Positions 1 to 8,347 of a stretch of DNA of 64,000 nt are shown piece after piece. The notes under the pieces were generated by a model. That model searched no databases. It saw nothing but the letters and a program-made list of their open reading frames with translations, and had not been told where the DNA came from. The stretch comes from Marinobacter sediminum (GTDB taxonomy: Bacteria; Pseudomonadota; Gammaproteobacteria; Pseudomonadales; Oleiphilaceae): NCBI RefSeq assembly GCF_023657445.1, contig NZ_JAGTWY010000001.1, forward strand, positions 3,162,001 through 3,226,000. The letters run 5' to 3'. Each line of letters begins with the position of its first letter. The stretch's first letter is position 1. Both the position numbers and the translations under genes were made by a program.

Positions 1-1
1 G

Positions 2-676
2 CCAGCAGGTTCAGACACCCTGGCCAACGACGCCCACGAATGGATGAACAGTGTCGAGGGCGACGCAGCCATCGGCCAGATGGAAAACCGCTACTATGCC
101 TACATCGGCGACTTCGACTTTGTCGATCTCCGCGCCCTGAGCCGCCGGATTGAGAATCGACTGCCCAAGTATATCGATGAGTTCCGGGAAGCCGAGACAA
201 AGACAGGCATGCCTGCGGACCTGCTGGCGGCCCTGTCGTATCAGGAGTCACACTGGGATCCTGCCGCCAGATCACCCACTGGTGTGCGCGGCATCATGAT
301 GCTGACCCGGCGCACGGCAGAATCCCTGGGTGTAACCAACCGTCTTGATCCCGAATCCGCTATTGATGGCGGCGCCCGCTATCTGGCCGATCGCCACCGG
401 CGGCTGCCAGAGACCATTCCGGAACCTGATCGAACGTTTCTTGCACTCGCCAGCTACAACATTGGTCGCGGCCATTTGCTGGATGCCAGGGAGCTTGCAC
501 GTACGCTGAAAAAGAACCCGGACTCCTGGCAGGACATGTCCGAGGTGTTACCTCTCAAGGCGGACAAGAGATACTACCCGAGCACCCGTTACGGATACGC
601 CCGAGGTTATGAGCCGGTGCACTATGTGCAGCGCATCCGGAATTACAGGGATGTGATTCGATCCGCCTTCGAGTAA
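2..676 (+). CDS. mltF: Membrane-bound lytic murein transglycosylase F, C-terminal part (5' end outside window)
   Basis: The reading frame is open from the first bases of the window, so this is the 3' part of a longer gene. What is visible is the lysozyme-like SLT domain. The catalytic glutamate lies in SYQESHW, followed by the family pattern SPTGVRGIMMLT and, later, ALASYNIGRGH. MltF proteins cleave the beta-1,4 bond of peptidoglycan with formation of 1,6-anhydroMurNAc and are anchored to the outer membrane. They normally carry an N-terminal solute-binding domain (SBP family 3), which would lie upstream of this window. The stop codon TAA is at 674-676. The next gene, on the same strand 50 bp downstream, also carries a family-3 solute-binding fold. 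Assignment as MltF rather than another SLT protein rests on the C-terminal layout (GYEPVHYVQRIRNYRDV). Confidence 0.85.
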   Translation, partial: PAGSDTLANDAHEWMNSVEGDAAIGQMENRYYAYIGDFDFVDLRALSRRIENRLPKYIDEFREAETKTGMPADLLAALSYQESHWDPAARSPTGVRGIMMLTRRTAESLGVTNRLDPESAIDGGARYLADRHRRLPETIPEPDRTFLALASYNIGRGHLLDARELARTLKKNPDSWQDMSEVLPLKADKRYYPSTRYGYARGYEPVHYVQRIRNYRDVIRSAFE

Positions 677-726
677 CAGCACCAATAAACCAAAAGGAAC
701 GCGGCAGTCTTTAGCCGCAGACAGCC

Positions 727-1797
727 ATGTTTATACGGATTCTGTTTTGTGTTTTATTGCTTTCCCCCGGTCTCAGCCAGGTTCACGCCCAGGCAGAACA
801 AGCACCTCTGAGAGTCGGCATTACCAATGTGCCTCCCTTCGTCATGCAGGCTGAAGACGGCCGCTGGGAGGGCATCAGCATTGATCTTTGGCGCGCAGTC
901 GCCTCAGGCATGGATCGCAGATTCGAGTGGGTGCCGATGTCCTTTAATAGCCTGCTCACCGCCACCGAAAGCGGCGAAATTGATGTTGCCGTGGGTGCAC
1001 TGACAATGACTGCCGACCGGGAGGCGCGCTTTGATTTCAGTCATCCGTTCTACCAGACCGGGCTTGCCATCGCGGTTCCACCCGTGCCGAAACAGGGTTT
1101 GCTGGCCAGTCTGAAAGCGCTGGTGAGCTGGCAGTTCGTCAGCGTGGTACTGGCTCTGGGAGCCCTGCTGCTGGCAGTCGGCTTCTTGCTGTGGCTGGTT
1201 GAGCGACACCGCAACCCTGAACAGTTCGGGGGTTCTGCGGCCGAGGGCATCGGTTCCAGTTTCTGGTGGGCTGCGGTCACCATGACCACGGTGGGCTATG
1301 GTGATAAAGCACCGATTTCATTTACCGGCCGGTTGATCGCCCTGGTATGGATGTTTGCCGGTTTGATTATGGTGGCAAGCTTCACGGCAGCAATCACCTC
1401 CTCACTGACCGTGAGCAACCTGCGTACCGGCATTCAGGGTGTGGATGACCTGCCGGGCAAGGTAGTAGCAACCATCGCCAACACCGCCAGCCGGCGCTAT
1501 CTGGAGGAGCAGCGCATTCGCTACCAGCTCTACCCGGATCTCACGTCTGCCATGATCTCCGTATCGGAGGGAGAAACCGATGCGGTTGTTTACGACCGGG
1601 CTCTGATGCAGTACCGCAACCAGCAACTGGGCCCTCAGCGTTTATCCATTTTGCCGGGTATCTTTGCCCAGCAGCTGTATGCCCTGGCCATGCCGGCAGG
1701 CAGTGCGCTGCGAGGGCCGATCTCCCAACAGATCCTGAGTGCCACCGAATCGGGCGACTGGGCGCGTATCCAGTCATCCTATCTTGGCCAGGACTAG
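727..1797 (+). CDS. GluR0-like ligand-gated potassium channel (periplasmic binding fold split by a K+ pore)
   Basis: 356 residues. After a signal peptide (about 1-23) comes lobe 1 of a family-3 amino-acid-binding fold (about 27-125), with PLRVGITNVPPFVM at its start. A channel insert follows: TM1 about 136-158, a pore helix with the K+ selectivity filter TVGYGD at 188-193, and TM2 about 202-225. Lobe 2 of the binding fold is about 235-352. This is the order found in prokaryotic ionotropic glutamate receptors such as GluR0. The TM2 end SFTAAITSSLTVS resembles the SYTANLAAF gating segment of animal receptors. It probably forms a tetrameric inner-membrane channel that passes K+ when a ligand, perhaps an amino acid, binds in the periplasm. 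The ligand is unknown. No strong Shine-Dalgarno was found next to the chosen ATG, but the signal peptide supports it. Confidence 0.88.
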   Translation: MFIRILFCVLLLSPGLSQVHAQAEQAPLRVGITNVPPFVMQAEDGRWEGISIDLWRAVASGMDRRFEWVPMSFNSLLTATESGEIDVAVGALTMTADREARFDFSHPFYQTGLAIAVPPVPKQGLLASLKALVSWQFVSVVLALGALLLAVGFLLWLVERHRNPEQFGGSAAEGIGSSFWWAAVTMTTVGYGDKAPISFTGRLIALVWMFAGLIMVASFTAAITSSLTVSNLRTGIQGVDDLPGKVVATIANTASRRYLEEQRIRYQLYPDLTSAMISVSEGETDAVVYDRALMQYRNQQLGPQRLSILPGIFAQQLYALAMPAGSALRGPISQQILSATESGDWARIQSSYLGQD

Positions 1798-1828
1798 GGC
1801 GCACAAAGCCGCGTTTGCGGGGATGAAT

Positions 1829-3355
1829 TCAGGAGCCGAACAGGGCTGAGCGCAGCGGTCTCAGGAAGCCCGCTTGCTGCTGATCTCTGGCATGGGACCG
1901 TATGCCGTCAAGCTCCAGATAACCATCCTCAATCGGCTCAAAACGCAGAGTCTTTACGTCCTTCAGGTAGTTTTGTGAGGATTTCCAGGGGCCCTTTGTG
2001 CCCTGCCGTGGCAGGCGGTCATCGGCGCGCCGGATGTAACCCGCGTTAAGGGCACCAAGAATGGTGTCCTCGCCACGGCTGTTCTCGGTATCCTTCGCCA
2101 CCGCAACCCGGAATCCGCGCTGATCCATCAGGTTCATCAGCCGGCACAGGTACTCGGCCGCAATATCCACCTTCAGGGTCCAGGAAATGTTGGTATAGCC
2201 GAAGATCATCCCGGCACTGGGCACGCCCTCCACCATCACATTCTTGTAGATAACCCTGTCCCTCAGAACCACTTCCTCACCATCAACCGTGGGCTTGATC
2301 CCGCCCAACATCTGGATCTCCAGACCGGTCGCCGGAATGATGATATCCGCCGCCAGCTCCTCGCCCGACTTCAGGCGGATACCGGATTCCGTGAATCGCT
2401 CAATATGATCGGTTGCGATGGACACCCTGCCCGCTCTGAGCGCCCGGAAAAGATCGCCATCCTTCACAACGCACAGGCGCTGATCCCAGGGATTGTAGTC
2501 AGGGGTGAAGTGACGCATGTCGGCCTTGCCATCTACCTGACGTTTGATGATGCCAAGAAACAACCGGCGCATTAGGTCCGGGTACTTTCGGGAACGTGTG
2601 AACAAAAACCGCGAGATGGCGATGTTGCGAGCCCGGGCCAGTTTGTAGGCGACCCTGGCCGGCAAGATTTTCCGCAAAAACAGTGTGATTTTGTCCGTCG
2701 ACGGCAAAGGCATCAGGTAAGTTGGTGAGCGCTGCAGCATAGTGACATGGGCCGCTTTTTCCGCCATGGTCGGCACCAGCGTGATCGCGGTGGCGCCACT
2801 GCCTATAACCACCACTTTCTTGCCAGTGTAATCCAGGTCTTCCGGCCAGTGCTGCGGCTGCACGATCTGCCCGCTGAAATCGCTTTCGCCCGGAAAATCC
2901 GGTTTATAGCCCTGATCATAGTTGTAGTAGCCGGTACAACCGATCAGAAAACTCGCAGTGAACGTTTCCGTTTCTCCGCTCGACTCATTCTCCGCCGTCA
3001 GCGTCCAGCATTTATCGATACCAGACCAGTCTGCTGTTTTGACGGCCAGACCAAAACGGATATGGCGCGCCACATCGTTCTCTTTAGCCGTTTCCTGCAC
3101 GTAACTCTTGATGGAAGCACCGTCCGCCAACACCTTGTCACCAACCCAGGGCCGGAAGTTGTAGCCGAACGTAAACATATCGGAATCGGACCGGATCCCC
3201 GGATACCGGAACAGGTCCCAGGTACCTCCCAGCGACTGGCGACGTTCCAGAATGGCGAACGACTTTCCGGGACATTCGCGTTTCAGATGGCAGGCCATAC
3301 CGATACCGGATACACCCGCACCAATAATCAGGACATCCCGATGAGTTTGGCTCAT
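1829..3355 (-). CDS. EthA-like flavin monooxygenase (class B, Baeyer-Villiger type)
   Basis: 508 residues. The FAD Rossmann motif IIGAGVSGIG is near residue 11, FRYPGIRSDSDM near 50, and a second dinucleotide (NADPH) motif VVVIGSGATA near 188. Between them is the Baeyer-Villiger fingerprint region FSGQIVQPQHWPEDLDY. Its position normally occupied by histidine (FxGxxxHxxxWP) is glutamine here. Class B flavoprotein monooxygenases insert oxygen into ketones or oxidise sulfur and nitrogen using NADPH and O2. The close resemblance of the QHWPEDLDY segment to EthA suggests that subgroup. The substrate cannot be told from sequence. It starts at an ATG and is a single gene on the minus strand, with about 200 bp of non-coding DNA upstream in which I see nothing. 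Confidence 0.85.
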   Translation of the reverse strand: MSQTHRDVLIIGAGVSGIGMACHLKRECPGKSFAILERRQSLGGTWDLFRYPGIRSDSDMFTFGYNFRPWVGDKVLADGASIKSYVQETAKENDVARHIRFGLAVKTADWSGIDKCWTLTAENESSGETETFTASFLIGCTGYYNYDQGYKPDFPGESDFSGQIVQPQHWPEDLDYTGKKVVVIGSGATAITLVPTMAEKAAHVTMLQRSPTYLMPLPSTDKITLFLRKILPARVAYKLARARNIAISRFLFTRSRKYPDLMRRLFLGIIKRQVDGKADMRHFTPDYNPWDQRLCVVKDGDLFRALRAGRVSIATDHIERFTESGIRLKSGEELAADIIIPATGLEIQMLGGIKPTVDGEEVVLRDRVIYKNVMVEGVPSAGMIFGYTNISWTLKVDIAAEYLCRLMNLMDQRGFRVAVAKDTENSRGEDTILGALNAGYIRRADDRLPRQGTKGPWKSSQNYLKDVKTLRFEPIEDGYLELDGIRSHARDQQQAGFLRPLRSALFGS

Positions 3356-3555
3356 AACCGGCCTCTTGCTTCCGCAATTGTTATTGTAATGAAGCGTCTG
3401 AAATCAAGATAGCGCAGGCCGGCGTGTGAGGAAATTGGCCAGCCAGGTCACCGGGTACTGGCGTTTGGGCCAGTTCCCCGGTATGCCGGGACACCCCTGC
3501 CTGATCAGAATCACCGCGGGGGGCCTTCGAGAGCGGTTATCGCAGGAAAGGAGTA

Positions 3556-3846
3556 TCAGTCGTGATGACCGATAGGGCCGTCTTTAAACAGGAATTCCCG
3601 CAGGTATTTGTCCATAGTGGGATCCTTGCGACGGATCCACTCCAGCACCATGGCCGCGTGTTCTTTTTCTTCATCCCGGTTATGAGCAAGGATCGCCTTC
3701 AACTCAGCGTCCTTGCAAGCATCGACCCGCTGGTTATACCAGTCAACGGCTTCAAACTCTTCCATCAGGGAGCTGACAGCGCGGTGCATGTCGCGGGTGT
3801 CATCAGACAGCTCGCCAACCGGCTCGTGATAACTATCGCTTGCCAT
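3556..3846 (-). CDS. Encapsulated-ferritin-type protein (EncFtn family), without visible encapsulin partner
   Basis: 96 residues from the ATG at 3846, which has AAGGA seven bases upstream. The frame extends further upstream but that part looks non-coding. The protein matches the EncFtn half-ferritin fold: HEPVGEL, then MEEFEAVDWYNQRVDA, then ILAHNRDEEKEHAAMVLEWIRR. By alignment from memory with the Rhodospirillum rubrum protein, the ferroxidase ligands would be E30, E60 and H63, with W36 and Y37 also kept. EncFtn proteins assemble as rings of dimers, oxidise Fe(II) at the dimer interface and normally work inside an encapsulin shell. Here the chain ends at DGPIGHHD, straight after the last helix, so no C-terminal encapsulin-targeting peptide is seen. 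No shell gene is nearby. A Fur-like site lies upstream. Confidence 0.88.
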   Translation of the reverse strand: MASDSYHEPVGELSDDTRDMHRAVSSLMEEFEAVDWYNQRVDACKDAELKAILAHNRDEEKEHAAMVLEWIRRKDPTMDKYLREFLFKDGPIGHHD

Positions 3847-3872
3847 GATTCGATCCTTATTCAAAGAGTGAC

Positions 3873-3891
3873 TGAAACGATTATCAACATC
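3873..3891 (-). promoter_or_regulatory. Candidate Fur box upstream of the EncFtn gene
   Basis: Read on the minus strand, this 19-mer matches 13 of 19 positions of the classical Fur consensus GATAATGATAATCATTATC, including an uninterrupted TGATAATC core. It lies 27 bases upstream of the EncFtn start codon, a position suited to control of that gene. The match was found by eye and is moderate. Confidence 0.4.
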
Positions 3892-4049
3892 TCGCAACGT
3901 TCTGACCTTAGTCGAAAAACCCCAGATAAAAAAGATGCGAGAATGCGAACTCTTCATTGAATGGCCGTCGGCCTGCCACAATGATCTTATTAAGTAAGGT
4001 ACGCCGTGTACCAAAGTCATCCGATTCTCTCGTTCTGGACCTACGCCCT

Positions 4050-5081
4050 ATGAAGACCGTTTTTTCTCCACTCCACAGGCGACGCGCAGTCAAAACCGAA
4101 CTGGACGGCGGCCTTCTCATCGAGCCCCATGAAAAACCGTCCCGTGCCGAAACCATTCTGGCCCGCGTGAAAGATCAGGCACTGGGAGAGATACTGGAGC
4201 CCGATGAATTCGGTCTGGGACCGGTGAAGCGGGTTCATACCGAAGACTATATAGCGTTTCTGGAAACCTGCTGGGAGGAATGGGTTGCAGCGGGAAAACG
4301 CGGTGAGGTGATTCCCACGTTCTGGATTGGCCGCGGTATGCGCCATCGCCTCCCAACGGACATAGATGGCCGCGTGGGTTATTTCAGCATGGGCGCTGAC
4401 ACCTCCATCTCTGACGGCACGTGGGAGGCGGCTTGCGCATCGGCCAACGTGGCCCTGACCGCCCAGAAACTTGTTGCCGGTGGCGAGCGCGCCGCCTTCG
4501 CCCTATGCCGCCCGCCGGGCCATCATGCCCATGCTGATCTGTTCGGTGGCTACTGCTTTTTCAACAACGCGGCTATTGCCGCCCAAGCCTTTAGAGACCA
4601 GGGCTATGAACGTGTTGCGATTCTGGACGTGGACTTCCACCATGGCAACGGCACCCAGGCCATTTTCTACAACCGCAGCGATGTGCTGACCATCAGTCTG
4701 CACGGTGATCCGGATCTGGCGTTTCCACACTTCCTGGGTTTCGAGGATGAAACCGGCGAGGGTAACGGCGAGGGCTACAACCTCAACATCGTCTATCCGC
4801 CCGGCACACCCTACAGCATCTGGAGCCGGGGCCTGGAAACCGCCTGCAAGCGCATCGAAGCGTTCAGACCGGAGGCGTTGATTATTGCGCTGGGCGTAGA
4901 CACCTTCGAGGAAGACCCGATCTCCTTCTTCAAGCTGAAATCCGGGGACTACCTGACGCTCGGCAAACGCATTGAGGAGTTGGGACTGCCCACAGTGTTC
5001 ACGATGGAAGGCGGTTACGATGTAGATGCCATTGGCGTCAATGCGGTGAATGTCCTGCAGGGATTCGGGAGTGCGCGGTAA
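4050..5081 (+). CDS. Acetylpolyamine amidohydrolase (histone-deacetylase fold)
   Basis: 343 residues when started at the ATG at 4050. An upstream in-frame ATG (3957) exists but adds 31 residues without family character. The start MKTVFSPLHRRRAVKTELDGG is typical of acetylpolyamine amidohydrolases. With this start the active-site residues fall at H158, H159 (PPGHHAH), D195, H197 (DVDFHHGNGT), D284 (GVDTFEED) and Y323 (MEGGYD). These are the numbers I recall for the Mycoplana ramosa enzyme, which supports both start and function. The zinc ligands are D195, H197 and D284. It likely deacetylates acetylated polyamines such as acetylputrescine or acetylcadaverine in the cytoplasm. No clear Shine-Dalgarno is seen before the start. 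The neighbours give no further hint. Confidence 0.87.
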   Translation: MKTVFSPLHRRRAVKTELDGGLLIEPHEKPSRAETILARVKDQALGEILEPDEFGLGPVKRVHTEDYIAFLETCWEEWVAAGKRGEVIPTFWIGRGMRHRLPTDIDGRVGYFSMGADTSISDGTWEAACASANVALTAQKLVAGGERAAFALCRPPGHHAHADLFGGYCFFNNAAIAAQAFRDQGYERVAILDVDFHHGNGTQAIFYNRSDVLTISLHGDPDLAFPHFLGFEDETGEGNGEGYNLNIVYPPGTPYSIWSRGLETACKRIEAFRPEALIIALGVDTFEEDPISFFKLKSGDYLTLGKRIEELGLPTVFTMEGGYDVDAIGVNAVNVLQGFGSAR

Positions 5082-5099
5082 GAACAACCCGACGAGGCA

Positions 5100-5720
5100 C
5101 TAGCCCTTGAAGCCCTTGCCCAGGATGTAGACCTCCCGGGAGCGTGCGCGGGATGAATCCGGCTTGCGCACCACCACTTTGTCGAATACTGCCCGCACCG
5201 CTTTCAGGTACTCGTCGTAGCCTTCGCCCTGAAAAACCTTGGCCAGAAAGTTTCCTTTGGGTTTGAGCACCTGGCACGCCATATCCAGCGCCAGTTCCAC
5301 CAGATACATGGACGACGCCTGATCAGCCACCATCACCCCGCTGATGTTTGGAGCCATGTCGGAAATCACCACATCCACCGGTGAATCACCCAGGGTGGCC
5401 ATGATCTCATCGAACACCTCGTTCTCGGTGAAATCACCCTGAAGGAATTCCACCCCGGCTATCGGATCCATGTTCAGGATGTCAGAGGCAATGACCCGGC
5501 CCCTGTGCCCAACGAGTTTTGCCGCAACCTGTGACCAGCCGCCCGGCGCTGACCCCAGATCCATAACCACCATATTGGGGTGAATCAGCCGGTCCTTCTT
5601 GTTGATTTCAAGGAGCTTGTAGCTGGCTCGTGAACGATAGCCGTCCAACTGTGCCTGTTTCACGAAGGGGTCGTTTACATGCTCTTCGAGCCAGCGGTTA
5701 CTGCTTTTCGATCGGGCCAT
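5100..5720 (-). CDS. rlmE: 23S rRNA (uridine-2552-2'-O)-methyltransferase RlmE/FtsJ
   Basis: 206 residues, the usual RlmE length. Visible motifs are [13 protein letters not shown] with the first catalytic lysine (K35), the SAM-binding loop [15 protein letters not shown], the acidic catalytic region [11 protein letters not shown] and the second lysine in [15 protein letters not shown]. The enzyme methylates the ribose of U2552 in the A-loop of 23S rRNA and helps assembly of the 50S subunit. In many gammaproteobacteria it sits directly upstream of ftsH. Here it stands alone, convergent with the acetylpolyamine amidohydrolase and divergent from another RNA methyltransferase gene, so it may be relocated or a second copy. 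It starts at an ATG with only weak ribosome-binding sequence. Confidence 0.92.
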   Translation of the reverse strand: MARSKSSNRWLEEHVNDPFVKQAQLDGYRSRASYKLLEINKKDRLIHPNMVVMDLGSAPGGWSQVAAKLVGHRGRVIASDILNMDPIAGVEFLQGDFTENEVFDEIMATLGDSPVDVVISDMAPNISGVMVADQASSMYLVELALDMACQVLKPKGNFLAKVFQGEGYDEYLKAVRAVFDKVVVRKPDSSRARSREVYILGKGFKG

Positions 5721-5882
5721 AGGGAATCATCATTACGGAAAGAACCAGTGCGCTATTGTACGTGCCGCGCACTCGCCCGGCAAAATCCTGACAACCGGCC
5801 CCGGCGCACGTACAATCAGCTCACTTTGCATCCGACCTGACCAGCCGCTGGAAGGTCTCAAGAGCATTATCGGGCGAGCACC

Positions 5883-6623
5883 GTGAAACTGAATGACATC
5901 CGGAAACTGCACCAGAAAAAATATCGCCAGGCCCTGGGGCACTATCTGGTCGAGGGCGAACACCTGGTACTGGAACTGCAGAAGGCCGCTACCCGCCAGC
6001 CAGCGCTGATGAATGCAGAGTTGTATGTAACCGCCGCCTACGAGCATTGGCAGAGCGCCTTCACCACCCACCTGGTCAGTGATCGCCAGATGGCACAACT
6101 GGCCGACACCCAAAGCCCCCAGGGTATTCTGGCTGTGGTTCCCATGCCCAAGCAGGAGAACAACTCTGAATCGGCGACTGTCCCGGGCGAAAAAGCCGTT
6201 TACCTGCACGAAGTCCAGGACCCCGGCAACCTCGGGACGATTTTACGCACCCTGGCGTGGTTTGGCGGTTTTCGCTGCCTGCTCAGCCCCGGCAGTGTCG
6301 ATCCCTACAACCCGAAAGTGGTACGTGCCAGCATGGGCGCTATCTTCCACGTGCCCATGGAAACCGACGTCCCACTGGATAGCCTGGGCAACCGCTACAC
6401 CCGCATTGCCTGCCTGGACCTGGACGGAAACCCGCTGACGGCGGAAGGTTTCGGAGACCACGACTGCTTCCTGTTCGGTAATGAGGCACGAGGCGTTCCG
6501 AAGGAGGCCCTTAAGCAGCTGGGAGCAAGGCCTTACACCATTCAGGGACGAGGTGAAATAGAGTCCCTGAATCTGGCCTCTGCGGTCAATATGTGTACCT
6601 ATGAATTGATGCGGAGCCAGTGA
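5883..6623 (+). CDS. TrmH/SpoU-family RNA 2'-O-ribose methyltransferase
   Basis: 246 residues starting with GTG. The N-terminal region (MKLNDIRKLHQKKYRQALGHYLVEGEHLVLE) is the small RNA-substrate-binding domain typical of the family. The C-terminal SPOUT domain shows motif 1 DPGNLGTILRT, motif 2 GNEARGVP and motif 3 IESLNLASAVNMCTYEL, which form the trefoil knot that binds SAM. Such enzymes methylate a ribose 2'-OH in rRNA or tRNA. The layout resembles RlmB and the YsgA/TsnR type, but the target nucleotide cannot be read from sequence. It is divergently placed from rlmE with about 160 bp between, so both may share a promoter region. Confidence 0.87.
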   Translation: MKLNDIRKLHQKKYRQALGHYLVEGEHLVLELQKAATRQPALMNAELYVTAAYEHWQSAFTTHLVSDRQMAQLADTQSPQGILAVVPMPKQENNSESATVPGEKAVYLHEVQDPGNLGTILRTLAWFGGFRCLLSPGSVDPYNPKVVRASMGAIFHVPMETDVPLDSLGNRYTRIACLDLDGNPLTAEGFGDHDCFLFGNEARGVPKEALKQLGARPYTIQGRGEIESLNLASAVNMCTYELMRSQ

Positions 6624-6735
6624 ACAGAGCCTGATGTGAGCAGTTTCGACAGTGATTGTGGCGGATATCGTCATTGCCTGTAGCTTGCTCATTGGCGACC
6701 ATCATAGCCTCATGCCACGACTCTGATTCGTCACT

Positions 6736-7395
6736 ATGGAACGCTACCTCCAGCCCACCACATTCTTTGACTACGAGCAGCCCGAGCTAAAGGCGTGGAT
6801 TGCCAATCAACTCACTGGTGTATCCGACGATCCTGTTGAGCAGGCGAAAGCCCTCTATCTGGCGGTGCGAGACAGTGTAAGTTACAACCCTTATGTGTTC
6901 CGGACCGACGCCAAAACCTTCAGTGCCAGCTACGCACTGACCAGCGGCGAAACCTACTGCATCCCCAAGGCTGTTCTGCTCGGCGCCGCCGCCCGGTCGG
7001 CAGGCATTCCCAGCCGTCTCGGTCTGGCTGATGTCCGCAATCATCTGTCCAGCCCGAAACTGATCGAATGGCTCCAGTCAGATATTTTCCGAATGCACGG
7101 TTTTATCGAACTTTACCTGAACGGACAGTGGGTGAAAGCGACTCCCGCCTTCAACAAACAGTTGTGCGAAATGATGAAGGTGGAACCACTGGAATTCGAC
7201 GGTGTCCACGATTCCGTTTTCCAGGAATACACCGCATCAGGACAGGCGCACATGGAATACGTAAATGACCACGGCCTGTTCGACGACGTACCTCATGATT
7301 TCATCGTCGCCGGTGTCCGCGCAGCCTACGGTCATCTGTTTCCGGACAATGAAGAGGAGCGTTTTGAAGGCAGTCTGGAGGAGGACCTCAAGTAA
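6736..7395 (+). CDS. Transglutaminase-like cysteine peptidase-fold protein
   Basis: 219 residues, no signal peptide, so probably cytoplasmic. The core of the transglutaminase-like fold is visible: the cysteine in SGETYCIPKAVLLGAAARSAGIPSR (the cysteine helix), and the histidine in MHGFIELYLNGQWVKATPAFN. In classical members the segment after the histidine ends in DP with a catalytic aspartate; here it is ATPAF, a variant seen in a bacterial subgroup, so full activity is uncertain. Members of this fold cleave or transfer peptide or amide groups. No partner is obvious in the neighbourhood and the substrate is unknown. Confidence 0.75.
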   Translation: MERYLQPTTFFDYEQPELKAWIANQLTGVSDDPVEQAKALYLAVRDSVSYNPYVFRTDAKTFSASYALTSGETYCIPKAVLLGAAARSAGIPSRLGLADVRNHLSSPKLIEWLQSDIFRMHGFIELYLNGQWVKATPAFNKQLCEMMKVEPLEFDGVHDSVFQEYTASGQAHMEYVNDHGLFDDVPHDFIVAGVRAAYGHLFPDNEEERFEGSLEEDLK

Positions 7396-7449
7396 ACCCG
7401 GCGCCGGCCTATCCGGAAAAGCCCGGCCATTCATCCACTGCGTGCATGT

Positions 7450-8217
7450 TCAATGGTATCCCTCAGCCGGTGTCACCTTGTTGCTATCAAAGTCCACATA
7501 CAGCGGGCCAGCGATTTCCTGATAGCCGCCGGCCATCTTGAGCCGTCTCAACTCCGCAGACAACACCCGCAAAAACGCCCGGTTGCGCTCAGTATTATGA
7601 CAGGTAAGCCGGTCATAACTCTCCAGTAACGGATGCTCCGGGGCGTAGGAAAGTTTGTCCAGATAAGGCCGGACATCGGGAATGGCCGCAATCATGGTGT
7701 CGAAGCGACCATACTCCAGCATTGCAACATTCAGGGCATCGGTTCTGGACCAGTTCACGTAGATATTTCGACCCTCAAGAACGGGGTCCAGATATGTCTC
7801 ATGGCCTATCACCGCCCCCACCTCGTGTCCCTCAAGTGCCGTAAGGCTTGAAGGAGGCACCTTATCCTTCAGGACAAAGAGGTAATAACTGAACTTTCCC
7901 AATGGAAAACTCGCAATGACCGCCTCTTCACCCAGGCGACCCTCAAGCACTTCCGTAAAGGAATAAATACAATCTGCCTCGTCATTGTTAAAGACCAGCA
8001 TGGTGCGTTTATAGGGGTAGAACCTCTCCTGAATATCGAAATCCAGAGCTTCCAGGGCACGCCTCATGATTCTCTGATAAACACCATCCTGATTCTTGGT
8101 CAGCAGATTGGAGATATTGGGGACAGCTACACGAATGGGCTCTGCCGGGTGAACGTAGCTGGATAACATGAGCGAGCAAAGCACAGCTGAAAACAGGGAG
8201 AGAACAGAACGTTTCAT
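7450..8217 (-). CDS. Periplasmic solute-binding protein, family-3-like (orphan)
   Basis: 255 residues from the ATG at 8217, chosen because it opens a clear signal peptide (MKRSVLSLFSAVLCSLML, cleavage near YVHPA-EP). The mature part begins PIRVAVPNISNLLTKNQDGVYQRIMRRAL, the usual start of a family-3 binding fold. It continues with a two-lobed pattern (FDTMIAAIPDVRPYL for the hinge region). No ABC permease or ATPase is adjacent. Such orphan proteins in marine gammaproteobacteria may act as sensors or serve distant transporters. The specific ligand is unknown. Similar orphan proteins occur at 26783-27616. Confidence 0.7.
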   Translation of the reverse strand: MKRSVLSLFSAVLCSLMLSSYVHPAEPIRVAVPNISNLLTKNQDGVYQRIMRRALEALDFDIQERFYPYKRTMLVFNNDEADCIYSFTEVLEGRLGEEAVIASFPLGKFSYYLFVLKDKVPPSSLTALEGHEVGAVIGHETYLDPVLEGRNIYVNWSRTDALNVAMLEYGRFDTMIAAIPDVRPYLDKLSYAPEHPLLESYDRLTCHNTERNRAFLRVLSAELRRLKMAGGYQEIAGPLYVDFDSNKVTPAEGYH

Positions 8218-8347
8218 ACAGAGAAGTGCGTCCGTGACGCGCGAAGTGACTACTTTATGTACAGGCCATAAGTATGACAAGGCCATGAAAGAGTAGCCAG
8301 TAAAACCGTGTAACAGGTCACGGCCATGACCGCTGCACAAGAGCAAA

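Noticed and set aside
701..718. GCGGC/GCCGC hairpin between mltF and the channel gene
   Set aside because: Only five base pairs and no T run; too weak to call a terminator.
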